Below the pieces are notes generated by a model. The model had not been told where the DNA came from. It saw only the letters and a list, made by a program, of their open reading frames with translations, and did not search any database. Below are positions 53,899 to 62,421 of a stretch of DNA of 64,000 nucleotides, piece by piece. Both the position numbers and the translations under genes were made by a program. Source of the stretch: Planctomycetes bacterium MalM25 (GTDB lineage Bacteria > Planctomycetota > Planctomycetia > Pirellulales > Lacipirellulaceae); NCBI GenBank assembly GCA_007745835.1, contig CP036424.1:4513968-4577967 (forward strand). Reading direction: 5' to 3'. Numbering within the stretch: the first letter of the stretch is position 1; every line of letters starts with the position of its first letter.

Positions 53899-53992
53899 GG
53901 GGCGGTTGCTGTCGGCGAAGCCTTGCGGGATGAACTACTCTAGCTAGACCCACCCCAAGAAGTCAGTCACTCCCCCCGCGCGACGAGAAACG

Positions 53993-55027
53993 ATGCCGAC
54001 CACCCCCCCCCACGCCAACGAATCAATCGCCTTGGTCGGCGCCGGCGTGGCCGGGCTGGCGGCCGCCCGCGAGCTCGCCAGGGCGGGCCGTTCGGTGGCG
54101 GTCTTCGACAAGGGACGGGGCGTCGGCGGGCGGGCCGCGACCCGCCGCGGGCCCGAGGGGGGCGCCTTCGATCACGGCGCCCAGTACTTCACCGCGCGCG
54201 ACGAGCGGTTCGCCACGCAAGTCGCCGATTGGATCGCCGCGGGCGCCGCCGCGGAGTGGGAGGGCCGGATTGGCGTGATCGAGCAAGGCCCCGCGGGCTG
54301 GACGGCCGGCGACCCGCCCGAGCCGACCACGCGCTACGTCGGCGCGCCCGGCATGAACGCCATCGGCAAAGCGCTCGCCGAGGAGGCCGCCGCCGCGGGC
54401 GCGGCGATCACCTCGGGCGTGCGGGTGGCGCCGCTGAAGAAGATCGACGGCCGCTGGCAGCTGACGGCGGAGTCAGGCGAGCCGTTAGGGGACTTCGACC
54501 GCGTGCTAGTAACCGCTCCCGCTCCCCAAGCGGCCGAGCTGCTCATGGCCTCCCCGGCCCTCTCCAACGCGGCGAAGAGCGTCCGCATGAACGCCTGCTG
54601 GGCGGTGATGACCGAGTTCGAAACGCCCCTATCGACCGAACTAGACGGCGCGTTCGTCAACGGCGAAGACGCCCCCCTCTCATGGGCCGCCCGCGACAGC
54701 TCGAAGCCGGGCCGCGCGACGGGCGATCGGTGGGTGCTTCACGGCGCGCCCCAGTGGACCGAGGCGCACCTCGACCTGGAGCCCGAAGAGGCGGCCGAGC
54801 GGCTGCTCGCCGCGTGGCTCGGGGCGATCGGCGCCCCCGCGATCCCAACCCGTAGCCAGACGGCTCACCTGTGGCGTTACTCCGGGCCCGCCACGCCGCT
54901 GCCGGATCGCGTGCTGCACGACGAGTCGCTCGGCCTCTACGCCGGCGGCGACTGGTGCGGCGGCCCGCGCGTCGAAGGGGCCTACCTGAGCGGCCTGGCG
55001 GCTGCGGCGAGAATCCTCGCCGGCTAA
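53993..55027 (+). CDS. Renalase-like FAD-dependent oxidoreductase
   Basis: The 344-residue protein has ALVGAGVAGLAAARELARAG, then VFDKGRGVGGRAATRR and GAFDHGAQYFTARDERF. These GRGVGGR and FDHGAQYF segments mark the renalase-like family, which oxidises dihydropyridine-type nicotinamide isomers or other substrates. The C-terminal FAD site is GLYAGGDWCGGPRVEGAYLSGLA. Size is family-normal. It is divergent from the 52612 gene across a 94-bp gap that would hold both promoters. Confidence 0.86.
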   Translation: MPTTPPHANESIALVGAGVAGLAAARELARAGRSVAVFDKGRGVGGRAATRRGPEGGAFDHGAQYFTARDERFATQVADWIAAGAAAEWEGRIGVIEQGPAGWTAGDPPEPTTRYVGAPGMNAIGKALAEEAAAAGAAITSGVRVAPLKKIDGRWQLTAESGEPLGDFDRVLVTAPAPQAAELLMASPALSNAAKSVRMNACWAVMTEFETPLSTELDGAFVNGEDAPLSWAARDSSKPGRATGDRWVLHGAPQWTEAHLDLEPEEAAERLLAAWLGAIGAPAIPTRSQTAHLWRYSGPATPLPDRVLHDESLGLYAGGDWCGGPRVEGAYLSGLAAAARILAG

Positions 55028-55162
55028 GCGCTCTCGCTCGCTGCCCGGTCGCTTTTGAGGAACCGGGCCATGAATTCTCACATTCTCGGCGAGGTCCGGG
55101 GAACGCGCCCGCGAGCGGGGGCGTCTACCCTGCCGAACTCACTGCGAAAACACCGACCAGGG

Positions 55163-55206
55163 CGCACGGCCGCCCCCCATGCGTGCGGGGGGCGGTGTGC
55201 TTTTCC
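55163..55206 (+). terminator. Terminator after the renalase-like gene
   Basis: The stem CCGCCCCCC / GGGGGGCGG extends outward through GCAC/GTGC and is followed by TTTT. It lies about 135 bp past the stop of the renalase-like gene. Confidence 0.7.
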
Positions 55207-55222
55207 CCCCTGTAAACGAAAA

Positions 55223-55252
55223 CCCCGGACAAGCCGGTAGGCCTGTCCGGGG
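55223..55252 (-). terminator. Hairpin acting as minus-strand terminator
   Basis: CCCCGGACAAGC pairs with GCCTGTCCGGGG (12-bp stem, one mismatch). On the minus strand TTTTCGTTT follows the stem. It could end the possible minus-strand RNA in this region, or transcription from the DUF1080 gene about 400 bp upstream of it. Confidence 0.65.
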
Positions 55253-55644
55253 CGAGCGGTTTCATGTGGTGCCGTACTGGTGTGCCGTACTCCGTCCCTG
55301 AGGCTGACGAGGCTTCTAGCTAGAAAGTCAAACTAGCCCTCAGGACGTTTCGCTTCTCTAGGGCGTTGCACCCCAGAGCTGGGTCAACGCGGTTGGGAAC
55401 AGAAGCAGCCTTCTCAAAGCAGCAAACAACCACGTCTGAACGAGAAGATAGTTCGTCCTGTCGTCGGTGTCAGGCCTTTTGCGTAAATCTTCACGAAAAA
55501 GCGGGTAGCGCTGCCTGCCTCATGCTTATGCGCAACGAGGCCAGACTCCCTTTGGTCTAGTCCTTGAAACAGTTGCCGATCGCTCGCTGCCCGGGCCGTG
55601 CTAGCAAGAGCCCTGCCGATCAGCGAAACCTTGCGGCTCCGTCG

Positions 55645-56355
55645 TCAGTCCAGCGGCTTCACCCACACCTGCCGGTAGCGGACCACGCTCCCCGGGTCGT
55701 GCCCTTGCAGGGCGAACGTCCCCTTGTCGAGCAGACGCTCGGCGACGCGCCCCTCGCGGACGGCGCCCGCCGGCTCGGTGTAGTCGACCGTGACCTCGCC
55801 GTTCACGCGGACCACGACCCGCTTCCCCTTCACGGTGATGTGCTCGGTGTACCACTCGTTGTCTTCAACGGGCGAGACGTCCATCACGTCGACGATCGCG
55901 TAGAGGCCGCCCGTCTTGCGCGGGTCGGTGTGCGTCTGGTTGACCTGCACCTCGTAGCCCTTCATCGGCCACCCCTCGTCCTGCCACGCGGTGTGGAAGT
56001 AGATGCCCGAATTGCTGCCCGGCTCGGTCTTCACCTCGACCCACAGCTCGAAGTCCTTGAACTCGCCGCCGTTCACGTCGCCCGTGTAGAAGAGGTGCGC
56101 CCGGTCACCGTGCGCGACGATCAGGCCGTCGACCACGGAGAAGGTCTCGGGGTTCTCGCTCGCCTTCCAGCCGGTCAAATCCTTGCCGTTGAACAGCGGG
56201 GTCCAGCCGGTCGCCTCGCTCGGCGTGACGAACTCGGCCTCCGCGTCGGTCAGCTTCGCTTCGACATCGACCAGCGTCTGGATCGCCACCCCCTGGGCCA
56301 CGGCGGACAGCGGCGCCAGGAGCAACGCGGCGAGCAAGCAGAAGAAACGCGTCAT
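55645..56355 (-). CDS. Exported DUF1080 (3-keto-disaccharide hydrolase-like) protein
   Basis: The 236-residue protein has a signal peptide, then the DUF1080 beta-jelly-roll: WTPLFNGKDLTGWKA, DFELWVEVKTEPGSNSGIYF, YEVQVNQT, EWYTEHITVKGKRVVVRVNG and FALQGHDPGSVVRYRQVWVKPL. The family includes 3-keto-glycoside hydrolases and is abundant in planctomycetes. It stands alone with a 400-bp gap downstream. Confidence 0.9.
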   Translation of the reverse strand: MTRFFCLLAALLLAPLSAVAQGVAIQTLVDVEAKLTDAEAEFVTPSEATGWTPLFNGKDLTGWKASENPETFSVVDGLIVAHGDRAHLFYTGDVNGGEFKDFELWVEVKTEPGSNSGIYFHTAWQDEGWPMKGYEVQVNQTHTDPRKTGGLYAIVDVMDVSPVEDNEWYTEHITVKGKRVVVRVNGEVTVDYTEPAGAVREGRVAERLLDKGTFALQGHDPGSVVRYRQVWVKPLD

Positions 56356-56445
56356 CGGGAGGACCTCTTGATGGTGGGGAGTATCTGTTCAGGAGCCGTA
56401 TCGTAATCGCCCCGGGCCCGCTTGGCGCTAGTCGCCGTTTCAAAT

Positions 56446-56480
56446 CCCCCTCCCTTTCAGGGAGGGGCTAGGGGAGGGTT
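56446..56480. repeat. Short dispersed-type hairpin repeat
   Basis: CCCCCTCCCTTTCAGGGAGG plus GG forms a hairpin, and GCTAGGGGAGGG follows. It sits in the 187-bp gap between yjbQ and the DUF1080 gene. The same gap also holds the palindrome GCGGTTGCAACCGC (about 56523). Confidence 0.5.
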
Positions 56481-56542
56481 GCGTCGTGCGTGCTCTCACT
56501 CCGCCTCTCCCCACGAGACAGCGGGCGGTTGCAACCGCTTCG

Positions 56543-56962
56543 CTAGTCGCCCGTCAGGGTCAGCACCAGCCGGCGGGGGCCCGCGTGGTCGCGGTGCTCG
56601 CAGAGGGTGATCCCCTGCCAAGTTCCGAGGGCGAGGCGGCCGCCCTGCACCGGGATCGAGAGGCTCGCCCCGAGCATCGACGCCTTCACGTGGGCCGGCA
56701 TGTCGTCCGGCCCCTCGCAAGTGTGGGTGTAGGGGAACGACTCGGGCGCGATCGCGTTGAACGACGCCTCGAGGTCGACCCGCACGTCCGGGTCGGCGTT
56801 CTCGTTGAGCGTGAGGCTCGCCGACGTGTGCTGGATGAAGACATGCAGCAGCCCGATGCGCGTCTCGCCGATGGCGGGCAGCGCCTCGACCACCCGCCGG
56901 GTGATGAGGTGGAACCCGCGCGGCAGGGCGGGGAGTTCGAGCGTGGTCTGGCTCCAGGGCAT
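56543..56962 (-). CDS. YjbQ/UPF0047 family protein (secondary thiamine-phosphate synthase-like)
   Basis: The 139-residue protein has the family layout RVVEALPAIGETRIGLLHVF, IQHTSASLTLNENADPDVR (metal-binding His and Asn) and AHVKASMLGASLSIPVQGG, then LGTWQGITLCEHRDH. Length is normal. YjbQ proteins have weak thiamine-phosphate synthase activity and the physiological role is debated. The start MPWSQTTLE (56962) is preferred over one 6 codons upstream. Confidence 0.9.
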   Translation of the reverse strand: MPWSQTTLELPALPRGFHLITRRVVEALPAIGETRIGLLHVFIQHTSASLTLNENADPDVRVDLEASFNAIAPESFPYTHTCEGPDDMPAHVKASMLGASLSIPVQGGRLALGTWQGITLCEHRDHAGPRRLVLTLTGD

Positions 56963-57024
56963 GCCCCGATTAACCGCCACGCGGCCCGCCGCGCCAAGGC
57001 TCGGGTTGCGTTAAGCTGGACCGC

Positions 57025-58791
57025 ATGGACCCCGCCGCCCAAAAACGACGCCGCCAAGGCCGCCGCCTCTTTTGGGCGCTGGTCGCCGCCGTAGTGCTGC
57101 TGCCGCTGAGCCTGGCGCTGTATGTGACCTTCGGCCCGAATCCACCGATCCACATCAGCAAGCAGACAACCTACATCACGGCCCCGCTGACCGAGGAGGG
57201 CCTGCCCGACTACGCGGCGGCCCTGCTGGCCGACATGCGTAAGGGCGTGACGCCGGAGAACAACGGGGCGATTCCGTTCCTGCAGGCGATGTGGCCGGCG
57301 AACGAGGAGAACTTAGGGTACTCGAGTTCGAACGCCGAAGTCCTTTGTAAGGAATTAGGCATGCCCGTGCCTGCCGGTGCGGCTTTTAGCGAGCATCTCT
57401 GGTCCGATCGCATGAACGATGAAGAGCGTCTGCTCTTCAAGCGACGAATGAAGAGTGTGTCGCCGGCTGGCCCCTCGACCGAATCCTACGCCGACGAGAT
57501 TGGATTGATTGCACTGCAGCGGTCTTGGACCTCACACGACATCCCCTTCCTCTCCAATTGGCTTCGTACGCACCGGGAAGGCTTCGATCTGCTCTGCAAT
57601 GCGGCCGAGAAGAAGATGTGGTATCTACCAGACCCAACAATGCTCCGCGGTGGTAGCGAAACGCCTGAAGGCGGTGCGGGTTTACGAGGGCTCATTGAAC
57701 TCCGTAACGCCTGCATTAATCTCAGGCTAGCCGCCATGCATGATGCTGGCGAAGGTCGTCTCGCTAGGGCTATTCGCAGAGCCCTTGCGATCTTCCGCCT
57801 GTCTCGCCTGTTTCGCCGGGAGTCTCTGCCTAGCGATGTGCATTCAGTTTGTGCGTTTGAGGGTAGTGCTTACGCGGCGATACGGCAACTTTGCAGTTCG
57901 GGCGGCTTGCCTCTACCAGAACTAGAACGCTTGCTCGCAGGGCTGGATGGACTGCCTCTTTCGGCAAACCCGCCCCCCTTCGATCGGGACCGGCTGATCT
58001 TTCTCGACTGGGCCGTCGAGGCGAGCCGCCAAGGTTCTTGGTTTGAGGATGACCATCGGTTGATTGAAGCGCTTTCTAGCCGCACCGCGGTCGACTGGAA
58101 CTTGGTGCTCGGATCGATCAACGAACTGTACGACGCCGCAGAAGTTGCGCTTGCTCTCCCGACCCGCCCGCAACGGATGAGCGCGATCGGTCTCATCGAA
58201 AAAGAGACCCAAGCGCGGCTCCTAGCGATCAACCATTTGGCCTCCTCACCAACGAGGTTTCTCACGCCTCAAAGCCGCGCGCGAGTCCTCTCCGACCGGT
58301 TGCTCTCGATACACGGCCCCCTGGGCTGCCGTCATTTGCTAGAGCTCCACGAGCGAAGCCATATCGACTATCAGCTCACCCGGCTCGCGATTGCCCTCGC
58401 GATCCTTCGCGCAGAGCACGGAGACTATCCCGACGTGCTCACGACATTGGTCCCCGACGTGATCCCAGCCTTGCCCAACGACCCATTCGGCGCCCCGTTC
58501 ATCTACCGCAAGCTCGACAACGGCTACCTCCTCTACTCAACCGGCCCGAACCAAACCGACGACGGCGGCAGCAACGCGGGCGGCGAGAGTGATGGCTACG
58601 GAACGCAAACGTTCGAAGGCGTGGAGATCGACGCCTACTTCGACGAATCCTCCGACACGCTCACCCCCGAAGAGCAAGCCGCTTACGACCTGATCGAGCT
58701 AATCCCCGAGGGCGCCGACGATCACGCGATTCGGATGCCCCTGCCGATTGAGCCCTGGCCCTGGGAGAAGCAACCGGCGAAGAGCGAGTAG
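57025..58791 (+). CDS. Large planctomycete-type membrane-anchored protein with pseudopilin-like C-terminal segment
   Basis: The 588-residue protein has an Arg-rich start and one TM anchor (residues about 14-35), then a large, mostly helical soluble region with no known motif. Near the C-terminus (residues about 455-520) RLAIALAILRAEHGDYPDVL and LPNDPFGAPFIYRKLDNGYL, followed by YSTGPNQTDDGG, strongly resemble the DPWGxPYxY...YSxGPDG segment of GspG-type pseudopilins. The N-terminus lacks the prepilin signal. The middle (57300-58200) looks less GC-rich than neighbouring genes. Function is unknown. Confidence 0.7.
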   Translation: MDPAAQKRRRQGRRLFWALVAAVVLLPLSLALYVTFGPNPPIHISKQTTYITAPLTEEGLPDYAAALLADMRKGVTPENNGAIPFLQAMWPANEENLGYSSSNAEVLCKELGMPVPAGAAFSEHLWSDRMNDEERLLFKRRMKSVSPAGPSTESYADEIGLIALQRSWTSHDIPFLSNWLRTHREGFDLLCNAAEKKMWYLPDPTMLRGGSETPEGGAGLRGLIELRNACINLRLAAMHDAGEGRLARAIRRALAIFRLSRLFRRESLPSDVHSVCAFEGSAYAAIRQLCSSGGLPLPELERLLAGLDGLPLSANPPPFDRDRLIFLDWAVEASRQGSWFEDDHRLIEALSSRTAVDWNLVLGSINELYDAAEVALALPTRPQRMSAIGLIEKETQARLLAINHLASSPTRFLTPQSRARVLSDRLLSIHGPLGCRHLLELHERSHIDYQLTRLAIALAILRAEHGDYPDVLTTLVPDVIPALPNDPFGAPFIYRKLDNGYLLYSTGPNQTDDGGSNAGGESDGYGTQTFEGVEIDAYFDESSDTLTPEEQAAYDLIELIPEGADDHAIRMPLPIEPWPWEKQPAKSE

Positions 58792-58919
58792 GCGGAGGAT
58801 CGAGGCCCCGCGCATGCACAACGGCGGGTGCGTTTCCCGTGAAGGAAACGCCCCCGCCGTCGGCTGCCCAACTCGGGTCGCCCGGGCCGTGGCGTCGGCC
58901 CGGGCGTGTCTCTTCAGGA
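58792..58919. terminator. Convergent gene end with two strong hairpins
   Basis: ACGGCGGGTGCGTTTCC (58821-58837) pairs with 58844-58860 (one mismatch). CGCCCGGGCC (58879-58888) pairs perfectly with GGCCCGGGCG (58897-58906). They lie between the ends of the 57025 gene and the convergent chemoreceptor gene. They lack long T-runs, so they may work as bidirectional barriers. Confidence 0.55.
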
Positions 58920-60239
58920 TCACTCGGCGGTGAGCTTCGTGAGTCCCTCGGCGGTCTTCGAGAGCTCGCCCATCGTGATGGACTGCTCTTCGATCGCGGC
59001 GGCCACCGTGTTGGTGTTGCTGGACACCTCGGTGACGCTCTCGGTGATCTGGCGGGTCGACTCGCTGACCTCAGAGATCCGCGACTGGATCTCTTGGACC
59101 GACTGCTCGATCGATTGGGTCGCGTTGCTGGTCTCGCTGGCGAGGTCCTTCACCTCGTTGGCGACGACCGCGAACGAGCGTCCGCTCTCGCCGGCGCGGG
59201 CCGCTTCGATCGTGGCGTTGAGGGCCAGCAGGTTCGTCTGGTCGGCCAGCTCCTGGATGACGCCGACGACCTTGCCGATCGCCCGGCTGCTCTCTTGCAG
59301 GGCGTCGGTCGAGCTAGTCGACGACTGGGCGTGGCTCTCGGCCTGCTGGGCGAGGGTCGCCGTGCGGCTGACGTTCTTGGCGATCTCCTCGATCGTGGCG
59401 GCCATCTCCGTGGTGCTGGTCGCGACGCTGTGGCCGACCGTCTGGGCCTCTTCCTTCGTGCGGAGCTGCTCGGTGATGACGCTCCAGGTCGCCATGGCGC
59501 CGATGTGCTCGCCGTTCTTGTCGGTGATCGCGACGACCCACAGGTCGAGCGTCTCGTCACCGATCTTGATGTTGGTCTTGACCGGCAGGTTCGACGGGTC
59601 CGCCAGGAGGCGGCGCTGGTGCGACGGGTCCTTGTGGAACTGGTCGATGCTCGAGCCAACAATCGTGTCCGCCGGGACCGGCAACAGGTGCTGGATCTTA
59701 CGGAGCGTTGTGAGCGACGCCGGGTTCATGTAGCGGACGACCAAGTCGCGGTCGGCAAACATGACGTTGATCGGCAGGTTCTCGACCATGTTCATCACGC
59801 GGGCCGCGTCGGCGCTCTCGCGCTTCGTCTCGGTGATGTCCGAGGCGATCTTCACAACCTTTGTCACCTGGCCGTTCTCGTCCAGCACCGGGTTGTAAGA
59901 GGCCGAGATCCAGACCTCCTCGCCCGACTTGGTGAACCGCTTGAACTCACCCGAGGCGAACTGGCCGCGGGCCAGATCTTCCCAGAAGCGGCGGTACTCG
60001 TCCGAGGCGGTCTCGGTCGGGTCGACGAACATCCGGTGGTGCTGGCCGGCGATCTCGCCGAGCGAGTAGCCGAGCACCGATAGGAAGTTCTCGTTCGCCG
60101 AGAGGATCTCGCCCTGCGGGGTGAACTCGATCACGGCCTGGGAACGGCCGAAGGCGTCCAGGATCGCCCGGGCGTCGTCGGTCGGCTGCTCGATGACGGC
60201 GGCCGGGGCGGGTTCGTTCTTGGTCTTGCTACTGAACAT
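58920..60239 (-). CDS. Cytoplasmic methyl-accepting chemotaxis-type receptor with two PAS domains
   Basis: The 439-residue protein has no TM helix. PAS1 covers about residues 25-145 ([32 protein letters not shown]) and PAS2 about 148-262 ([33 protein letters not shown]). The MCP signalling domain follows, with the tip [20 protein letters not shown]. No HAMP is present. PAS1-like MCPs sense intracellular redox or metabolites, often with FAD or heme. The start is ATG 60239 (MFSSKTKNE); the frame is open far upstream but with non-protein-like sequence. No other che genes are visible, so the array or kinase it joins is elsewhere. Confidence 0.9.
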   Translation of the reverse strand: MFSSKTKNEPAPAAVIEQPTDDARAILDAFGRSQAVIEFTPQGEILSANENFLSVLGYSLGEIAGQHHRMFVDPTETASDEYRRFWEDLARGQFASGEFKRFTKSGEEVWISASYNPVLDENGQVTKVVKIASDITETKRESADAARVMNMVENLPINVMFADRDLVVRYMNPASLTTLRKIQHLLPVPADTIVGSSIDQFHKDPSHQRRLLADPSNLPVKTNIKIGDETLDLWVVAITDKNGEHIGAMATWSVITEQLRTKEEAQTVGHSVATSTTEMAATIEEIAKNVSRTATLAQQAESHAQSSTSSTDALQESSRAIGKVVGVIQELADQTNLLALNATIEAARAGESGRSFAVVANEVKDLASETSNATQSIEQSVQEIQSRISEVSESTRQITESVTEVSSNTNTVAAAIEEQSITMGELSKTAEGLTKLTAE

Positions 60240-60728
60240 GGATTGGGTCTCTCTCGGCAAACGTTGTGCTGGCGTAGGACCGGGCGTGGTGTCGTCAACT
60301 GCGAGAGCCCCGGTCTCGGGATCGCAGAAACGTGGGACACGAACCGGGACGGGGCTTGGCGAGCCCCTCAGCTGGGCGCCCGCACCGGGCGACCGCGCAA
60401 GGCGACAAATCATCCAGAACATGCGGCCCGTCCCGCGCCAGACGCTCGATACGCCCGCACGACCCGACGGAACGTTCAAAAGGTTCGCGGTACGGGAGGG
60501 GTGGCAAAACCGCAAAAAGATGGCGTCCCGCGTCGGGTTGCGCCGGTGGCGACAGTTGGACGGACCCCTGATTCGCGAGTCCACACCCTTTGACGGGGTT
60601 TGCCGTTCGGTTGGGCGCTCGACCGAGACGCCGCGAGTATTATCATGAGGGCTTGCCCACCTCCGTCCCCCGATCTCCGGGGGGCGATCCTCCCCCACCG
60701 CTAGCTCTTTTCCCCTCTGCTACAAGCC
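60240..60728. other. Divergent intergenic region between the chemoreceptor and ugd genes
   Basis: The 489-bp region should contain both promoters. TATTAT at 60638-60643 would make a plausible -10 for ugd, but no good -35 lies 16-18 bp upstream. Several short ORFs cross it and look like non-coding shadow. No strong repeat is seen. Confidence 0.3.
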
Positions 60729-62048
60729 ATGAAGATCGCAGTCATCGGCACCGGGTACGTCGGCCTCGTGACCGGCACGTGCTTCGCCAACTCGGGCAAC
60801 GACGTCACCTGCATCGACATCGATGAGAAGAAGATCGAGGGCCTGAAGAAGGGGGTCATCCCGATCTACGAGCCCGGCCTCAAGGAGCTGGTGCTCCGCA
60901 ACTCCGAGGCGGGCCGGCTGCACTTTACGACCGACACCCCTTCCGCCGTGAAGTCGGCCGAGATGGTCTACCTGGCGGTCGGCACGCCGCAGGGCGACGA
61001 CGGCTCGGCCGACCTGTCGGCCATGTGGGCCGTCACCAAGGCGATCGCCCCGCACCTGCAGGACGACGCGATCGTCGTCACCAAGAGCACCGTGCCGGTC
61101 GGCACCAACGCCACGATCTTCGGCATGCTGAAGGAGCTGACCGGCCGCGAGTGCCACGTCGCGAGCAACCCGGAGTTCCTCAAAGAGGGCGCCGCGATCG
61201 ACGACTTCATGAAGCCCGACCGCGTGGTCGTGGGCGTCCGCTGCGAGTTCGTCCGCGACAAGCTCGAGCAGCTCTACGCCCCCTTCCTGCGGACCGAGAA
61301 GCCGTTCCTCTCGATGTCGCCCGAGTCGGCCGAGATGACCAAGTACGTCGCCAACGCGCTGCTGGCGACCAAGATCTCCTTCATCAACGAGATGGCCAAC
61401 CTCTGCGAGAAGATGGGCGGAGACATCAACGACGTCCGCCGCGGAATCGGCCACGACAGCCGCATCGGCTTCGCCTTCCTCTTCCCGGGCGTCGGCTACG
61501 GCGGCAGCTGCTTCCCGAAGGACGTCCGCGCCCTCACCGCGATGACCGAGGGCAAGGGCAACATCCCCGAGATGCTCCGCGCGGTCGACAACGTCAACGA
61601 GCGTCAGAAGACCGTCCTGTTCGACAAGGTGAACACGCAGTTCGACGGCGACCTGAAAGGGAAGCGGATCGCCATCTGGGGCCTGGCGTTCAAGCCGGAG
61701 ACCGACGACATCCGCGAAGCGCCCGCCCTCGTGTTGATCAGGCAGCTCCAGGAGGCCGGCGCGACCGTCGTCGCCCACGACCCCGAGGCGATCGAGAACG
61801 TCCAGGCGGAGACCACCGGCGTCGAGTTCACCGAGCGGGCGATGGACGCCCTCAAGGACGCCGACGCCCTGTGCGTCTGCACCGACTGGAAGGCGTACCA
61901 CCAGCCCGACTTCGCCGAGATGTACCAGCTGATGGCTCAGCCGGTCGTGTTCGACGGCCGCAACCTGTACGACCCCGAGCGGATGAAGGCCCGCGGCTAC
62001 GCCTACCACTCGATCGGCCGCGTCGCCGTGGATGGCCGCAAGGCGTAG
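60729..62048 (+). CDS. ugd: UDP-glucose 6-dehydrogenase
   Basis: The 439-residue protein has the NAD-binding [20 protein letters not shown] and TKSTVPVGT. The substrate loop is [15 protein letters not shown], and the catalytic Cys is in [16 protein letters not shown] (near residue 261). A C-terminal UDP-binding domain has [17 protein letters not shown]. It oxidises UDP-glucose to UDP-glucuronate for exopolysaccharide. It stands alone, but may serve the GDP-sugar-based glycan cluster at 14-21 kb. A strong terminator follows. Confidence 0.97.
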   Translation: MKIAVIGTGYVGLVTGTCFANSGNDVTCIDIDEKKIEGLKKGVIPIYEPGLKELVLRNSEAGRLHFTTDTPSAVKSAEMVYLAVGTPQGDDGSADLSAMWAVTKAIAPHLQDDAIVVTKSTVPVGTNATIFGMLKELTGRECHVASNPEFLKEGAAIDDFMKPDRVVVGVRCEFVRDKLEQLYAPFLRTEKPFLSMSPESAEMTKYVANALLATKISFINEMANLCEKMGGDINDVRRGIGHDSRIGFAFLFPGVGYGGSCFPKDVRALTAMTEGKGNIPEMLRAVDNVNERQKTVLFDKVNTQFDGDLKGKRIAIWGLAFKPETDDIREAPALVLIRQLQEAGATVVAHDPEAIENVQAETTGVEFTERAMDALKDADALCVCTDWKAYHQPDFAEMYQLMAQPVVFDGRNLYDPERMKARGYAYHSIGRVAVDGRKA

Positions 62049-62071
62049 AGCCACGCACCAACGCGCAAACG

Positions 62072-62105
62072 AAAGGCCACGCCGGGTGGACCCGGCGTGG
62101 CCTTT
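62072..62105 (+). terminator. Strong terminator after ugd
   Basis: AAAGGCCACGCCGGGT (62072-62087) is perfectly complementary to ACCCGGCGTGGCCTTT (62090-62105), giving a hairpin of about 15 bp with a small loop and an ATCGTT flank. It lies 24 bp past the stop codon. Confidence 0.85.
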
Positions 62106-62130
62106 ATCGTTAAAAGAGACGCGGGCTCAC

Positions 62131-62202
62131 TCAGCGGCGGCGAGTGCCCGCGACGCCGACGAGACCCAGCAGGCCGAAAAGTTCAGCGAGGTAGCGAGTC
62201 AC
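62131..62202 (-). pseudogene. Possible remnant of a PEP-CTERM tail
   Basis: A 23-codon minus-strand frame (GTG at 62202 to TGA at 62131) reads VTRYLAELFGLLGLVGVAGT plus RRR and stop. It ends like a PEP-CTERM membrane anchor (hydrophobic stretch then RRR), but no protein body or PEP motif lies upstream. It may be a decayed gene end or chance. It is in the 373-bp gap after ugd, where I see nothing else besides the terminator. Confidence 0.3.
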
Positions 62203-62421
62203 GCCCCGTGATCGCTTCGGGAATCCGTCCCCGCCGCAGCGATTGCCCCGCTAAACCAGCGACGAATCTGCTGTAAACGATTTCTCGGCGCCAAGGCCGC
62301 GGGCGAGGGTTAAACGCTTGGCGACCGTCGCCATCCCGTCGACATGCCCCTATAGTCGCTTCACAGCTGCGACGAGCACCTTCCCGACCTGCCGAACAAC
62401 CTTTCTCACCCTGGAAAGACC

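Larger units (their letters stand above)
55028..55644. other. Gene-free region with two terminator hairpins and a possible structured RNA
   Basis: The 617-bp stretch has no supported ORF. It has two strong hairpins (see separate entries) and then about 390 bp of lower GC than its surroundings. Features there include a tandem TGCCGTACT repeat (55270 and 55283), the palindrome TTCTAGCTAGAA (55314-55325), and a stem-capable GTCCCTGAGG...CCTCAGGAC. Read on the minus strand, the region would end at the hairpin followed by TTTTCGTTT, as a small RNA gene would. No known RNA family (tmRNA, RNase P, SRP RNA) could be matched by eye. Confidence 0.3.

Noticed and set aside
55140-55260. Possible CRISPR-like or tRNA-like structure
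   Set aside because: Only two isolated hairpins, with no repeat-spacer array and no cloverleaf. They are better explained as terminators.
60240-60698. 153-codon N-terminal extension of the chemoreceptor frame
   Set aside because: The extension is Arg/Pro-rich and not protein-like; MFSSKTKNE at 60239 is a natural start before PAS1.
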